Below are positions 22,181 to 35,000 of a stretch of 64,000 nucleotides of DNA, in pieces. Source of the stretch: Balanoglossus misakiensis (taxonomy: Eukaryota; Hemichordata); the NCBI GenBank assembly GCA_040954595.2, contig CM082576.2, positions 17,980,001-18,044,000 of the forward strand, read 5' to 3'. Within the stretch, counting starts at the first letter, position 1. Each line of letters starts with the position of its first letter. Both the position numbers and the translations under genes were made by a program. Below the pieces are notes generated by a model. The model was not told the origin of the DNA and ran no database searches. It worked only from the letters and a program-made list of their open reading frames with translations.

Positions 22181-24936
22181 TTACCTCAATTGTACAACTG
22201 TTCCGTTGTCTTTCTTGTATACAATCTGCACTGGCAGTTTGGATATAATGTCCTCTTCGGAGCCAAGGGAACTGATATCTGCCTTGTATGGCGTGTACAC
22301 ACCATCTATGACCAGACATCTGTGGAAGAGAAAAAAAAGTTCGTGCATTTTTTGGATGAACTTTTTGAAAGGGGAAGACAACACAGCTATGATTTTCTTC
22401 ACATGTCCCAAGGAAAGCCAAGTTGGTTTGTGCCAAATACTAAAATGTTATGATTTAAGTATTTTCAATGGATGTGAAATTGACAATATACAACTTGGTT
22501 GTAAAAGTGAAATTTTTAATCATAACCAGGTTATACTACTGGTCAGAACAGAGTGCATGCTCGTGTATTAATAGTATTTTTGGCAGATGAGATCACCATC
22601 AGACGTTGTCCAATATGAAGAATTTAAATTTGGTGTCGTTTGTCCAGTAGTTTAGCCAAAGATAACGCCACACTGACATGTGTGGAAGTGATAATGAAGA
22701 TGTACTAACTTCTCGTCTGTGTCTATTACTTGAAGTGTACCATTTGCCTCAAGAATTTCAGCATCATCTTCTATAGTCTGAAAATAAGTATGAGACATAT
22801 TAGTGAATCTGAAATATCTGTATAGTAGTGTTGATAGTGTGTAGTGACTGTTAGAAAACACATTAAAGCCCCAGTATTTCTCATTTTGACAATTTTTCAT
22901 CATCAAAAATTTCCTGTTTTTTCCGCATTCATCTTGGAATACTAGATAATGAAGATATTAGCAAGATTTGTGCTGCTGTAACTATGTGCAAACCCTAAAT
23001 ATTGCCTGTAAAATTTGAAATGACCGACAGGTTTGTTTACAACAGAAATGGTGCATATGTGAATTTTTGCGAGTTTCTTCAAAAATTTACTAGATTTGCG
23101 ACAATCAAACCTCTTCAGTGTGGGTTCTATAAATGTTATGCATGGCTGAATCTGTGTACATTTAGTTGTATAGGCACAGCAGGGGTTAGATTGGATTCCA
23201 TGTGTCAACAAAGCCTGACTTTCTGTCCGGACAGAAAGTCATTTTCAATTGTTATATTGAAAAGCATATACATTTGTGAGCAGGGCTGGTCATAAAAACT
23301 GTGAGAGTCATTATCAATTATTATCTACTTTTAGAAATTGAAGATATTTCAAACAAAAATATGTCGAAACAAGAAATACTGAGGCTGAATTTTGACAGTG
23401 GATGAATACTGACCTTTAATTTTGTGGAGACTGTGCTATTGACATGATTGACATCCTTGTACTTGTCTACGATTACTGGTCCAATTTTCCCTTTTGCACC
23501 TTCTCTGACTTGCAGGTCACACTGTTTGCCCCAAAGGTTCATTTGCATTGACCTCAAACCATCTGTTAAAACGATATCTCTTCTACGTGTTTTATTTGTT
23601 GTTTGCTGTTCGTGCGAAACCTAAATGTAAAGAAATTAAATTCCAAGGTGATACTGTGCAATGGAAATGTGTCTTGACTGGTACAAGTAATGCTAGTCAA
23701 TTGGTGAAATAAGAGTAAGAAAAGGTGTTGTTTAGTATGGTAAGTTTACAGTTATTGATGTGAAATTAAATTATTCTTACCGAAGCATTTTCTGCCTGTA
23801 TAATTTTGGATGACAATCAGAAATCATCAAGATAAGAATTTTTACCTGCAATGTTGTAGAAATTAGTCATCACTGTGAGGAATCATGGGGAGAACAGTCA
23901 ATTTGCATAGAAATCTATTGGGGGAAAGTAGGCGTTATTGTCTGAGTAAACAAAATATTTTGTCATAATGTGTGCATATGTGATTACCTTATCAATTCTA
24001 GCCACAACACTGACCCTCCTTTTTAGAGGCGAGTGCTGTAAATCAGCTAGTGGGACCTCCTCTGGTTCATTGAATAGTTTCTCCTGTTCTTTTTCAACTT
24101 TGAATGCATTGTTCCCAGTACGGGCAATCTACGGCAAAAAGGAAAAAAAATCAATTAAAATGTAAAGCGATATTATTTGAAGATTACAACATGTAAGTGA
24201 AAATTCGGGAATGGGTCATGAAATAAATGTCGTTTTTGAATAAATTAGGGGCAAGATCTAAAGTTCAATAAAAGTAACTTAATTGTTTAAAAGTTTGGTC
24301 TCAGACCCACCCCCCCACTCTAACTAAACAGACCGAAAATTGAAAAACATTCGAAGCGTACCCTGCATTAATTCTTTCAGACAGCGTACTATTAAATTGA
24401 GTGAAAACAGAAAACCATTATTAATTGACAAAAATATTCATATTGCAACACAACAAAAAGCAGTCTTGAAATCTTTCGTTTTGCCAAAAAGTCGAATCGT
24501 TTTTGACTGCAGACATGAATTTGGCCCAAAAACCCAACCCCCAAACTTGATCATTTTTTTGTAAACATCAATCTTTTGACGTTGCCGTTTAGTAGAGAGA
24601 AAAGACGAGATCTATCGGAATTGTAATATCATGCGATGTCGAGTTTTGAGGTTTATAGAGGGAACTGACGATTAAAGGGTCAAGACAAGGGTTCACCTTG
24701 GTATATTTGTTGACGCCAATCCCACCGTCTCGACAATTAGTGAACCGCCGTAGTTCCAGAAATGTGCCTTTTGTGAATTTATCGACGCACCCGTCTTTCC
24801 AGATTTTAATTTCATGGAAGTGGCCGTTGTCGTCGATTGCTGTTAAGTTGTAGAAGGGTCCAGTTGCGGCGTAACGCTCTTCAGGTTCTTCCAGAACCTT
24901 TATTTTTATGGCTAGATCTTGACTGTTGGTTGCCAT
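22181..24936 (-). CDS. RPA1-like protein with two OB-folds, five exons
   Basis: The gene is assembled from five minus-strand exons: 24697-24936, 23988-24128, 23414-23620, 22710-22777 and 22181-22319. Every intron has GT and AG borders, and the phases (0, 0, 0, 2) agree, giving 264 aa with a TAA stop. Residues about 1-105 (GPFYNLTAIDDNGHFHEIKI, then GTFLELRRFT) resemble the first OB-fold of the RPA1 DNA-binding core. Residues about 118-215 (RRRDIVLTDG, MNLWGKQCD, GPVIVDKYKDVN) resemble the second, including the LxxxxLWG pattern. By family knowledge it would bind single-stranded DNA in the nucleus. It lacks the N-terminal and zinc-finger OB domains of RPA1, so it is a short paralogue or domesticated copy. 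The final ATTGAG reads directly into GTAAAAC, a good donor, so a further exon is possible. Start: first in-frame ATG, with no upstream frame. Confidence 0.75.
23216..23241. repeat. Perfect 26-bp palindrome
   Basis: TGACTTTCTGTCC is followed directly by its exact reverse complement GGACAGAAAGTCA, with no spacer. It lies in the third intron of the RPA1-like gene. It could extrude as a cruciform or be a binding site for a dimeric protein; function is unknown. Confidence 0.9.
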
Positions 24937-27900
24937 TTTCAGACTGGGATCTGATGCAACCTGTGAACAAGTGGATAATGGTATTTATGAGTTCATGAAA
25001 ACAGTAGACAGTTGCAGCGAAGTTAGACAATTTCTCCTGAGAGCTGTGATTGTGTTAATGATGATTGCGTCGAACGCTAGACGAATGATTTTTGTACACA
25101 TTGATATGTCTATGATAATAAATCATAATACCGACTGGTAACGTATTCAGGCAAAACTGGTGAAACGGTTGTCATGCAATCTTGTCCTGAATAAAATATG
25201 AAATGCTGCGACATGGTTTCGCAATAACGCAAAGGCATTCCTTTTAGTATTACTATAAAAATAGGAAAAAACTTTACTCACTTGCTTATTTAATGATTCC
25301 TTGTGTACGACAGGCACTTCTGGGTGTCGGACACATTTTCAGTACACGTCACTGAGACGCACTTCTGGATGGCGGACACTTTTTTCCAAGTATACGTCAC
25401 TGAGACGCACAGGACAGAAACTTTTCTCCTAGCAGGTTTCCTTAAAAATGACCCACGCCAGAGCACGAGGGTGGGTTTATATACTGCTCATGAATATTCA
25501 GTGGATTCTGAGCCTGCAAAGTCCGAACCAATGGCAGGTATAGGAAAGAAGAGATCGAACGTAAAAGTGAGCAAGGGAGTGGGTGTGTCCAAGTGTAGTT
25601 TCCAAAAATGTTGCAAGCTTGAAGATGGGCCAATGACAATTCAAAATCGAAATGCATACACAATTAGGTGAGCAGGATCCTATTAGAATGATAAGGTATT
25701 CGATCTGAACCATGCAGAGTATTCTCGTTAATTGTGTTGAAACTTTAACCGAGAATCAGTGTTTTGGTCACTTTTCATTTGCAGATGCGTACGCAAGTTG
25801 AGGCGTTGTACTAGTGTTGAAAAATCTTTACCATCGTTATGTATAGTATAATGTAAAGTTTGATAGGTATTATTTTTCCCGCTGAATATTTGATGAAATG
25901 TTCGATATCATTTTTCAAGATTTCATGAAACTACGCAGAGCCGTCGTAGCGGGCGCCGTACGGGCACCTGTGCAACACGATACGCATACACTGACGTTTT
26001 TTTGGAACAAAACACACAAAATAAAGGAAGTCGAAGACATACCGCCCATAGAAATTTTTAACCGCTAATCAAACAAAAGTATCAAAATGTATCGTTAAAA
26101 TGTTTGTAATTTATAAACACGGTGTTCGTTGGGTCAAAACTGTACCACCAGACTATGTACAAAAACGGCAATAAAACGTTGAAATTTGATGTATCCTGTG
26201 ATTATAAGTCCGACTTTGTAGATTCTACACCAGCAGGCAGAACGAAAAACATCTTATTTCACACTAAACTTATAATCGAAACTTTATGATAATGAACTGG
26301 GCTTCAATAGTAACAATTCAAAGACAGATTTACTGCGCGAAAGCTATAACTTTGTAGTTTTAGTTACAAAAACAAAGCTTGTTCGAAAACGACTTTTAAT
26401 GAATGTCTACTTTTTGTCCGGTAAATTTTCCAGTAGGCCTACTACTTTCAACATTTAAATGAATACAGAAATGGAAGCATGAGTTTCACATTTTAGAGAA
26501 TTTGAACGAACAGTGAGAAAGGGTGACAACAACAACAACTTGTAGAAATTATGGCTTTAGTCGTTTTATATTGAAATTTATGTTTCGTTTGTAGTGGAGG
26601 TTTTTTTATGTTACACGCGGTTCAGAAATAGGTTAGGCGAATTAGATTTTTTTGTTCATATTATTCTAAATCAAAGGAGTATGCGATAAATTACACCACG
26701 GAAACATGTTTGCGATTGGAGAAGAGGAGCTTATCATACATGCAACGCCTGTATGCCACTGCGCTATTGCTGTATTGTTCTCAGAGCGAAGATTACGACA
26801 GAGTATTTTCACATGTGAGAATAGATAATTTTAGAACGTGTGCCGAGAGACGCCCACTACAATTTTTCTCTTCACGGCAAAGATCGAGAAATACACGAAA
26901 AATGATGTTTGAATAGACCAAGACCGACAAAAAGTAATGTAAAATCACATTATTTTGTGGAATGAAATCAAAATTCGCTCATCCCACTGAAGTCAGCCAG
27001 CCACAACTTGCAACATTTATCGCGTTATCAAGAGAGAGTTGTAGCAGGCGCCATGTGAGCACGCGCGAGTTGGTTGTCTTATTCCTGGCAAACTGTGTTA
27101 GGATGTCATCGAAATTCCCCTTTATCGTCCACAATTCGACCTGAGTTAATAATAGAGTTAAAAACTGTGAGCTGATTCTAAAAAAAATCTATCCGGAAAC
27201 CAGCGACATATCGTTTTGAGTTGACAGCAGCGAAAAGAAAGTTAGTGGTCAGGGGTTTGAAGTACGTCGGGTTACCGGAAATGTCTTTTTTTTCTTAGCA
27301 TAATATTCTATTTTTGTTTTCAAAACATTAGTAGCCATCTTAGTTCTATTTTTGACACTTTCATTGGAATGCTTCGCATACATCCATGATTAGGTATTAA
27401 GATATGTCGTCTGGTGTGTGTTCTTCTGAATGTTATTTCACGGAAACTACCTCAACGGGACATAGAAATAGGTAATGTTCACGAAGCAAAGTGATGGCTG
27501 CTATCGTGCCTTCGTTCACATTCCGAACAATGTAGCGTTCTGTTGATCCTTCAACTGCGGTTGCAGTGCCGAATGTTTATGTTTAGCGCCTTCACTGTCT
27601 GGAGTATGCATCCATGATGAAGCAAGTAGGACAGTCTTGTACAGTCTATCAAGTGCAGTTTTTATATGACTGAATAGATTCTGGTGAAGTGAAACAACAT
27701 TTGCGCTTTGAGAATTCTGTTAGAGAGGAAATGATGGAACTGTTTGGTATTGAAATCATGATCTTTTGTATATTAATGTTCTTGCTAGTGTATTTGAGTA
27801 ATAGAAATAAAATGAATATAACTGTCCAAAATATTACTGCATATTCTGTAGCACACAAAAGTTCTAAAAAATTAAAACTTTTCATTGCTTTTTTTTCCAT

Positions 27901-29245
27901 TTTTTCTGTTCATCAAGAAAAAGTGGACAGAAGTTGGTAAAAACCAAAACTTTCACACTAGTATGTTTAACATCCGGGCAAAATTATCTTTAAAATGAGA
28001 AACATGACACTTTACAATCTGTCCTGTACAATTGTCATCAAGATTTGCGATTGATCATAGACTTCTTTCCGTTTTTGCTATGTACAAAGAAAATCTAGAT
28101 AGAAATTGGAGAAAACAAACGACTTCGAACAGTTCAATTTGTACATCAGGCGAAAACTATCAAAAATGGTAGATTTAAAGATAATCTTAGGAGTTGATTT
28201 GAAATAATTTATCCTTTTTTAATCAAAAGTCATATCAAATAAGGTCATATTAGTATTATTTTTATTCTTTAATTGACTGAGGTACCAGAATTTTCTGTTA
28301 CCAATACCGCTGATGATACATCTTACACTGAGTTAGGTGTTTTCAACTAATTGTTAAATCTGTAGCTATTTAGAAATCTTTTTTCCAGTCTTTTTGACAA
28401 TTTTCTAGTAAGCCTTGATATTTTGAATGGTTTTGTTGTTAAATGATTAAAAATTATGTTCCCATAAAAAGACTTGGATTAAAATAGTCAGTTTTTACAA
28501 AGTGTTATATTAATTAAACTGTTTTGACAAGTGCTCTACATATCAGACAAAATTGTTTGTTAATCTTTCAAATGTTAAATTTTTTCAAAAGCCAAATTTA
28601 AAATGGTAAAAACATGCTTCTTGAGGGTCTTTTTTCCGGTCATACACACAATAAGAAAACTGTATTTTGATGCATAGATGCTGTTTTTTTTAAATATATA
28701 TTTGATGAACAGAGAATATCATTTGTAAAAATATGGCCATTATCAAGTGAAACTATGTATTACCATATGTTACTTTTGGAAGCTTGTGCAAACTTTTTTA
28801 TGATTTTGTGTTCTATGGAAAATGGAGTTTTATTGTTGATGTTTTTGGTTATACAGTTATCTTATTGATAGCTAGTTCGATTTAAGTACCAAGACCATTC
28901 TCAGTATAAAAAGTAGAATACATTTTCCGAGAGAATAGCTAGATATAAAGCTGTGAAATTATGGTCGAATGAGGGGGTTTAATATTTAGTGAGTTATCAG
29001 TTTTTAATTTGCATGTGGAATTCAAGATTTAAGATTTGGTATAGAGATATCAAAGAAACGGAGGTAAATTTGAAATGACACTAACAGCACTAACAGGGCA
29101 TAATTGACAAAGTGCTTTTTAATGTTTAATAGCATTTAAAAGCCCATTTGAACTTTATCTTTTGCATTGTTTTGTGCTTGACATGACTTCATAATTGAGT
29201 ACAGAGATCTAATAGTAATCACTAGTGATTGTTGTAATAATTTTT
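24937..29245. other. Intergenic DNA, no recognisable gene
   Basis: Apart from the 48-bp repeat above, I see no supportable gene. Short frames (for example 25303-25671, 26710-26916, and overlapping opposite-strand frames at 27649-27940) have no family features and AT-driven composition. Two GC-rich words, CGTAGCGGGCGCCGTACGGGC near 25946 and TGTAGCAGGCGCCATGTGAG near 27037, look like relics of one repeat. The part next to 29245 is presumably the 3' untranslated tail of the Helitron, whose exact end I could not find. Confidence 0.5.
25312..25410. promoter_or_regulatory. 48-bp direct repeat with ACGTCA motifs upstream of the RPA1-like gene
   Basis: ACGTCACTGAGACGCAC occurs twice, 48 bp apart (25346 and 25394), each preceded by CTTCTGGRTGKCGGACAC. 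ACGTCA is the CRE/ATF half-site type of motif. The pair lies about 400 bp upstream of the start codon at 24936, on the expected promoter side. No TATA box could be assigned, so the promoter role is inference. Confidence 0.3.
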
Positions 29246-29257
29246 TTACACTGCTAG

Positions 29258-29775
29258 TGTTACGGTAGAAAAAAACGGGAGCACACAATGGAGAATGTGG
29301 TTCAACAACAGAATATTTAATTAAACAACTAGCCTTCTAAAATCAAAAGGTCACACAAAAGAAAATGTTCACTGCGTGTTTTTACCCTGCTTGGTCGAGG
29401 AGTTACCGAGTCCACAAAAGTCCTGGCCGAACTCAAGGCACAGAAGTCCGTTGCTGACCAAGTCCGTCATTCACAGAAGCCAGTTGCTCACACAAAATCC
29501 GTTGCTCATGAAGTCGGTTGCTCACAGAATCCAGCTCAGCTAGGTAAATTCCTAATTCCCAAGGCGATGTGGCTGGAGCTACGACAGCTACGTGCTCCTC
29601 CGAGTCCGTGTTGAGAAGTGTGCCTCGTGGTTTTGGTGAGAAGGCCTTTCATATGGGTGACCATCTGGTTATTACCAATATTTAAATGAACTACTTCAAA
29701 AGGCAGGGCCCTTTGTTATGCAAAGAAAAGCTACCCCTCTCTCGACCAAGCAACTAAACAGGGTGTGTCGTAACA
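29258..29775 (-). repeat. 3' LTR of outer Gypsy element
   Basis: This 518-bp copy matches the LTR at 44904-45421. The only difference I found is AAAAAAACGGG here against AAAAAACCGGG there. Ends are TGTTACG and CGTAACA on either strand. Confidence 0.95.
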
Positions 29776-29787
29776 CCTCCCCCTTTG
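29776..29787 (-). other. Polypurine tract of outer Gypsy element
   Basis: On the minus strand AAAGGGGGAGG directly precedes the TG of the 3' LTR, as expected for the plus-strand primer. Confidence 0.8.
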
Positions 29788-29866
29788 GAAAAAGTTTGAA
29801 TACAATGAAAACTTCAAAAAATACAAAGTTGAATATCACAAAGTACATGTAGTTACATGCATGTGT

Positions 29867-30514
29867 TCAAAATCCTCTCGACAATGCATCTGCAATTACA
29901 TTGTCTTTACCTTTTATGTGGGCTATTGCCAAATCATATTCTTGGAGTGTTAAACTCCATCTCATTAATCTTTGATTCCTATTCTTCATTTTGTGGATGA
30001 AGGTCAATGGATTATGATCAGTGAATACAAGGATTGGATGCACTGTGGAACTTAAATATACATCGAAATGTTGTAAAGCTAGCAATACAGCCAAACATTC
30101 CTTTTCAATTGTCGAATACTTTCTCTGGTGTACATTAAGTTTCTTGGAGAAATAACCAGTTGGGTGGTCAACACCATCTGCGTTCTGTTGCGTCAAAACT
30201 GCACCAACAGCAACATCACTAGCATCCACACACAATTTAAACTGCTTGTCAAATTCTGGGATTGCAAGAACTGGAGAGTGAGAAAGTACTGCTTTAATTT
30301 TGTTAAATGCAGACTGGCAATCTTCTGACCAAATAAATTTGTTATCCTTACGCAGTAAGTTGGTCAATGGCTCGGCAATGGTTGCAAAATTTCGACAGTA
30401 GCGTCGATAATAACCAGCCATGCCGAGAAATCTCATCAACGCTTTCTTATTTCCTGGTGTTGGAAAATCTAGAACTGCTTCAACTTTAGCAAGTATGGGC
30501 TTTGTCTGACCATG
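29867..30514 (-). pseudogene. Outer Gypsy: RT connection and RNase H (C-terminal end of pol)
   Basis: The remaining pol segment starts HGQTKPILAKVEAVLDFPTP, reads through the connection (MRFLGMAGYYRRYC) and contains RNase H: LCVDASDVAVGAVL (Asp), TIEKECLAVLLAL (Glu), VFTDHNPLTF (Asp). It ends GKDNVIADALSRGF and a stop. No integrase follows, as expected because integrase lies upstream in this element. The 5' part is cut off by the LTR of the inner element at 30515; the few residues before HGQ are read from that LTR. Confidence 0.9.
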
Positions 30515-31131
30515 TGTTACACTCTTCAATAGACAATCCAGACGAGCGTAGTTGTATATATGAATGGTTCCTTTGGTTTATTGAAGTACCCTAACTTCCA
30601 AGGAGTTTAAGACTCTAACACAACAAGTTTACTGTCAGTTCATGCACACAGAGGCACTAGACCACACATCTGACATTAACCAAACTGCACACTGCACTCC
30701 GGTTTTCCATGTGCTTCTCAAACTAACCGGCATGCTACAATTATAATAATTGTCGCCACCTCTTTGCCAAATACAGATAGTGGTATACCTCCTCTAACTA
30801 CATATAAGGATTCTTGCTCATTACAAATCAATTAATTTAGCTTAAGATCAAACAGATAGTCAATGATGGACATTTCCTAAAACCCTGCAAAATTCCAGAC
30901 TTGCCCAAATTCCAGTGTTTCCCAATGGAGCACGTTTGTTTTGGTCACTCATAAAACTCTGTCAAACTTTGAGACTATGCTCTGTGTGTGTTCAGATGGA
31001 AGTCATTAAGTCAAGTCATTCTCAAGGCTTTACGACTATAATGTCAACATTTATGTTACCAAGTAGATTTCGTTGGTGTGGGGCAGGACTTTACTGAAAT
31101 TGAATTTTGTGTATCAATTGTATACCCTACA
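30515..31131 (-). repeat. 3' LTR of inner Gypsy element (complete)
   Basis: It begins TGTTACACTC and ends ACCCTACA in plus orientation, 617 bp. It is bounded inside by the polypurine tract and outside by outer-element coding sequence (CATGGTCAGAC on the coding strand). Confidence 0.85.
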
Positions 31132-31145
31132 CTCTCCCCCTGTAA
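31132..31145 (-). other. Polypurine tract of inner Gypsy element
   Basis: On the minus strand ACAGGGGGAGAG directly precedes the LTR start TGTAGGG. Its position fixes the true LTR border, which is 103 bp further in than the shared LTR sequence. Confidence 0.7.
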
Positions 31146-32002
31146 AATAAATGTCGTCCCAGACATTTCCCTATCAGAAGCTAAAAAAATCAATTCATGC
31201 ATTCTAAAAAAAAAACATTTTAGTACTAATCAAAACATGCAAGTAATATATCAAAACACGCAAGTTTATATTCAGTTCTGAGTTCAGTGTTCATTGTTCA
31301 GTATTGTCAGAGTTCAAAGTTCAAGGGTTCAATTCATGTCATCATGTATTTTGGATCAATTGTAATTGCTGGGTTTCAAATACAGCTCATTTCATAGGAT
31401 AATTTTCCTTGGCCACACAGATACAATTTCCCTTTCATATACTGTATGGGTGACTAATTAAGATCTGTGGCCATCAGAATACTTAATAGTCAGAAGATTC
31501 AAAATCTTGTCAAACATTGAAATGGCTGTTTTCAGTGATAATTTACACTACACAATAAACAATTGAAACTTCTTAAGATATCAGCGTGAGCGAAACAACA
31601 GGCAATTCTACATCAGTTCTTGGCGGCGACAATTGTCTATTTTTCAAGAGTCACTCCTCACAAACGTAGATTGCCTCGGTTGGAGATTGCATTCTGCCTC
31701 AGTTCTGGTATCCGGTTCTCAGCTATCACCTTTCCCCACACTGGTTGCAGCTTTCAAACTCCTGGTCCTTGCTAGCATCTGGTCAGTCCTTGCTCAGCTG
31801 GTATCACAATACCGTTACTACGCAGATTCACTCAAAAGTTCAGAGTTAACATTGTCAGTTAAATGTATACAGTTCCATGGAATAACAACAGAGTTCAGTT
31901 TCATACTAGGAGTTCATTGTATCGGCAGTACAGCTATACAGTCCTGTTTCACAATAATAGAGTCTTCATTGTTAACAGTTCATTGTCTATTTTCTCTGCA
32001 GA
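31146..32002 (-). other. Non-coding 3' region of inner Gypsy element
   Basis: About 860 bp lie between the pol stop and the polypurine tract. Frames here are short or antisense, and I see no env-like ORF. The plus-strand 164-codon frame at 31633-32127 overlaps the pol C-terminus on the other strand and has no family features. Confidence 0.6.
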
Positions 32003-35000
32003 TTAACACATTACTCCACGCTGTTGTTGCATATACTGTTGATTATTCCAAAACGTTGCTGGCAGTGGGTACATCACAGGTTGCAGTGGTACATATGGTG
32101 TATTCCACAATGGTACTGGATGAGTAGGTGTTTGCAGTATTGGAGCTACCATTGCTGCGTTGATTACTGGGTTGATGTGTTGATACTCTGACTGTCCTGG
32201 TAAAGTGTATGTCAGGGTTGCTGGTGGATGTCTGTCCCTGGTAGGATACCTTCGTGGTTGTGCTTCCATCTCTGCGTTGTCAGGTAATCCTTCAGGTGGT
32301 TGTAGCTGTTCAGCAATTTCCACATTTTCTTCTGCAGATATGTCATCAGCCGCTTCTGCAGATGTGTCATCAGCCGCTTCTGCAGACGTGTCATCAGCCG
32401 CAGCCACATCATTTTCAGGTACTATATCCCCTGGTACAGGTGTGGTGGTTGACACATCTTCTGCTGTCTCACTATTGGTGTCATGAATCAATTCGATATC
32501 AGGAATCAGTTCAGAAACTGGTGTAATGTCAGTTTCTGGTGATGATGGTGTATTTCTTGCTTCAAACTGTTCCGCCAGTGGGTTCAATGAACTTTTCTCA
32601 GCACCCACTTGTTGATTGTGTCTCCGCTGGTGCTGCCTGTCTTCAGTCCATTGTCTCTGGATGATTGGTCTATAGAAATAACCATCTTCATCATCACTTG
32701 ACGACTCATCATCTTGTAGGTCAGGGTCACAGTCAGGTTCAGTCAGTGGTGTTTTATTTCTCTTCCTAGTATTTCTTGGTGTAATGACTGGAGTGATTGC
32801 TGGTGTTGATTCCGCCTCCATTGGTAGGTCATCACAAGGCAGTAAGAGATTTCGGTGTAGTACACGTTTTCGCCCCTCACCTCGTTCTGGCTTAATTTCA
32901 TACACTGGACTGTCTTCGCCCTTCCTACGTGTTACAACATGGATTTTCTGTTCCCAATAGGACCGTAGTTTACCTGGTCCACCACGTTCTGTCAAGTTTC
33001 TGACCAATACTCTGTCCCCTGGTAGAAGTACAGTACTGCGTTGTTTCTGGTCATAATACACCTTCCCTCTTGCAGCTGACTTTTTAGCACTTTCCGCTAC
33101 CAGGTCATATGCCTCCTTCATTCCCTTCTGCCACTTGTCCACATAGTTTTGATAACTGCATGGCTGTGACTTTGGATGTAGGTCGAACAGGATGTCAATT
33201 GGCAGTCTCGGTGTCCTCCCAAACAGTAGATAGAATGGTGAGTAACCAGTGGCTTCATTCCGGGTACAGTTGAAAGCATGTACTACTTTGTTGACATGGT
33301 CTTTCCAGTTAGATTTTTCTTTTTCCGGAAGTGTTCTCAGCATGGCTAGAAGCGTCCTGTTCATTCGCTCACACGATCCATTGCCCTGGGGGTGGTACGG
33401 TGTTGTCCTTGATGCGTTGATACCACCTAGCTGCTGTAGACGCCTGAACATGTGATTTTCAAACTCTCCTCCCTGGTCATGGTGGATTCTGGCTGGAAAC
33501 CCAAAGCGTGGTATGAAGTCATTGAAGATCTTGTCAGCCACTGTTTTTCCAGACTTATTTCTGGTAGGATAGGCTTGTGCAAATCGGGTGAAATGGTCGA
33601 TGATTACTAGGATGTACTCATAACCACCACTACTTTTCTCCAGATGAAGGAAGTCGATTGATACCAATTCAAAGGGTGATGTAGTGACTATGTTGGTGAG
33701 TGGAGCCCTGGTGTTGAAGTTGGGTCGCTTTTGTTTGATGCACACGCACTGTTTGGTGATGTACTGTTCGATGTCACGTTGCATATGAGGCCAGTAGAAC
33801 CGATCTCTTGCTAGGGTGACTACCCTTTCTACTCCAAGATGACCCATTTCTTCATGAAGTTCTTTGTAGACTAGTTGTCTGTACTTCATTGGCAGGATCA
33901 GCTGGGATCTTGTTGTTGTCTTTCTCCGCAACACCTCATCTTCGCCAATTACCAGATAATGCCACTCACGCATTAACACTGTGGTTTCATGTGATTCACC
34001 ACGTCTTTCTTCACGGGTTGGACGGCGTCCATGGTTACGATATGCCATCAGTCGGCTTATAGCAGGATCCTCTTGTTGGGCTTTTCTTATTTCTTCAGTG
34101 CTGAATGACTGGACTGGCTGTACTGCTGGACTGAAAATGCCTATGTTTTCATCCAAGACAGTTGGGTTTGTTGTCACTGCTGTCAGCCATGTTGCTTTAC
34201 CAACCTCCATTGCATTTGCTGAGTTGACCGTTGCTTCAATTACATCCTTTGAATATTCTTCACTGCATTCATCCATGAATTTCTCTACATCAAGTGGTAG
34301 CCTAGATAGTACATCAGCATCAATGTTGATTTTTCCGGGTCGATACTTGATGGTGAAGTTGAAATCAGCTAGTTCTGCAACCCATCGATGTCCCGTGGCA
34401 TTCAGCTTTGCTGTTGTAAGAACATATGTCAGGGGGTTATTGTCAGTATAAACGGTGAAAGACGGTACATAGGACAGGTAATCTCGAAACTTCTCTGTTA
34501 CAGCCCACTTCAGTGCTAAGAACTCCAATTTGCCAGAATGAAGGTGGTAGTTCTTCTCAGCCGGTGTCAGAGTTCTTGATCCATAACCAATAACCCTCAG
34601 TTTATCATCTTGATATTGATAAAGGACTGCTCCCAAGCCGTCATGTGAGGCATCTGTATGGAGTATAAGTGGTTGACTGTAGTCTGGATAAGCCATTACT
34701 GGTGCCTTTATGAGATGTTCAATCAATTGGTCGACAATCACCTGGTGGTCATCTGTCCATGTAATTGGTTGACGTGAATGTACTTGTCCTGTCATAGTCT
34801 TCTGCTTCTTTACTGATTTCGATTTCTTCTTTGCTGTATTTTCAATACTGGCCGTGGATGATGTCATTAAGTCATACAGTGGTCTTGCAATTCTTGAGAA
34901 ATCTTTGATGTATTGTCGGTAGTAACCAAGGAAACCTAACAACTTCCGGAGTTCACCGACGTTGGTTGGCTTCCTCTCTTTCAAGGCAACTACTGCAGCT

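Noticed and set aside
27649-27940. Overlapping opposite-strand 83-codon ORFs
   Set aside because: AT-rich chance frames; hydrophobic composition follows from base composition and no homologue is recognised.
30515-31028. Inner LTR taken as only the 514 bp shared by both copies
   Set aside because: The polypurine tract and TG/CA ends place the true border at 31131; the shared part is shorter because the right copy is truncated.
32205-32526. Plus-strand ORFs rich in serine/alanine or histidine/glutamine
   Set aside because: They are antisense shadows of the repeat-containing C-terminal tail of the inner pol.
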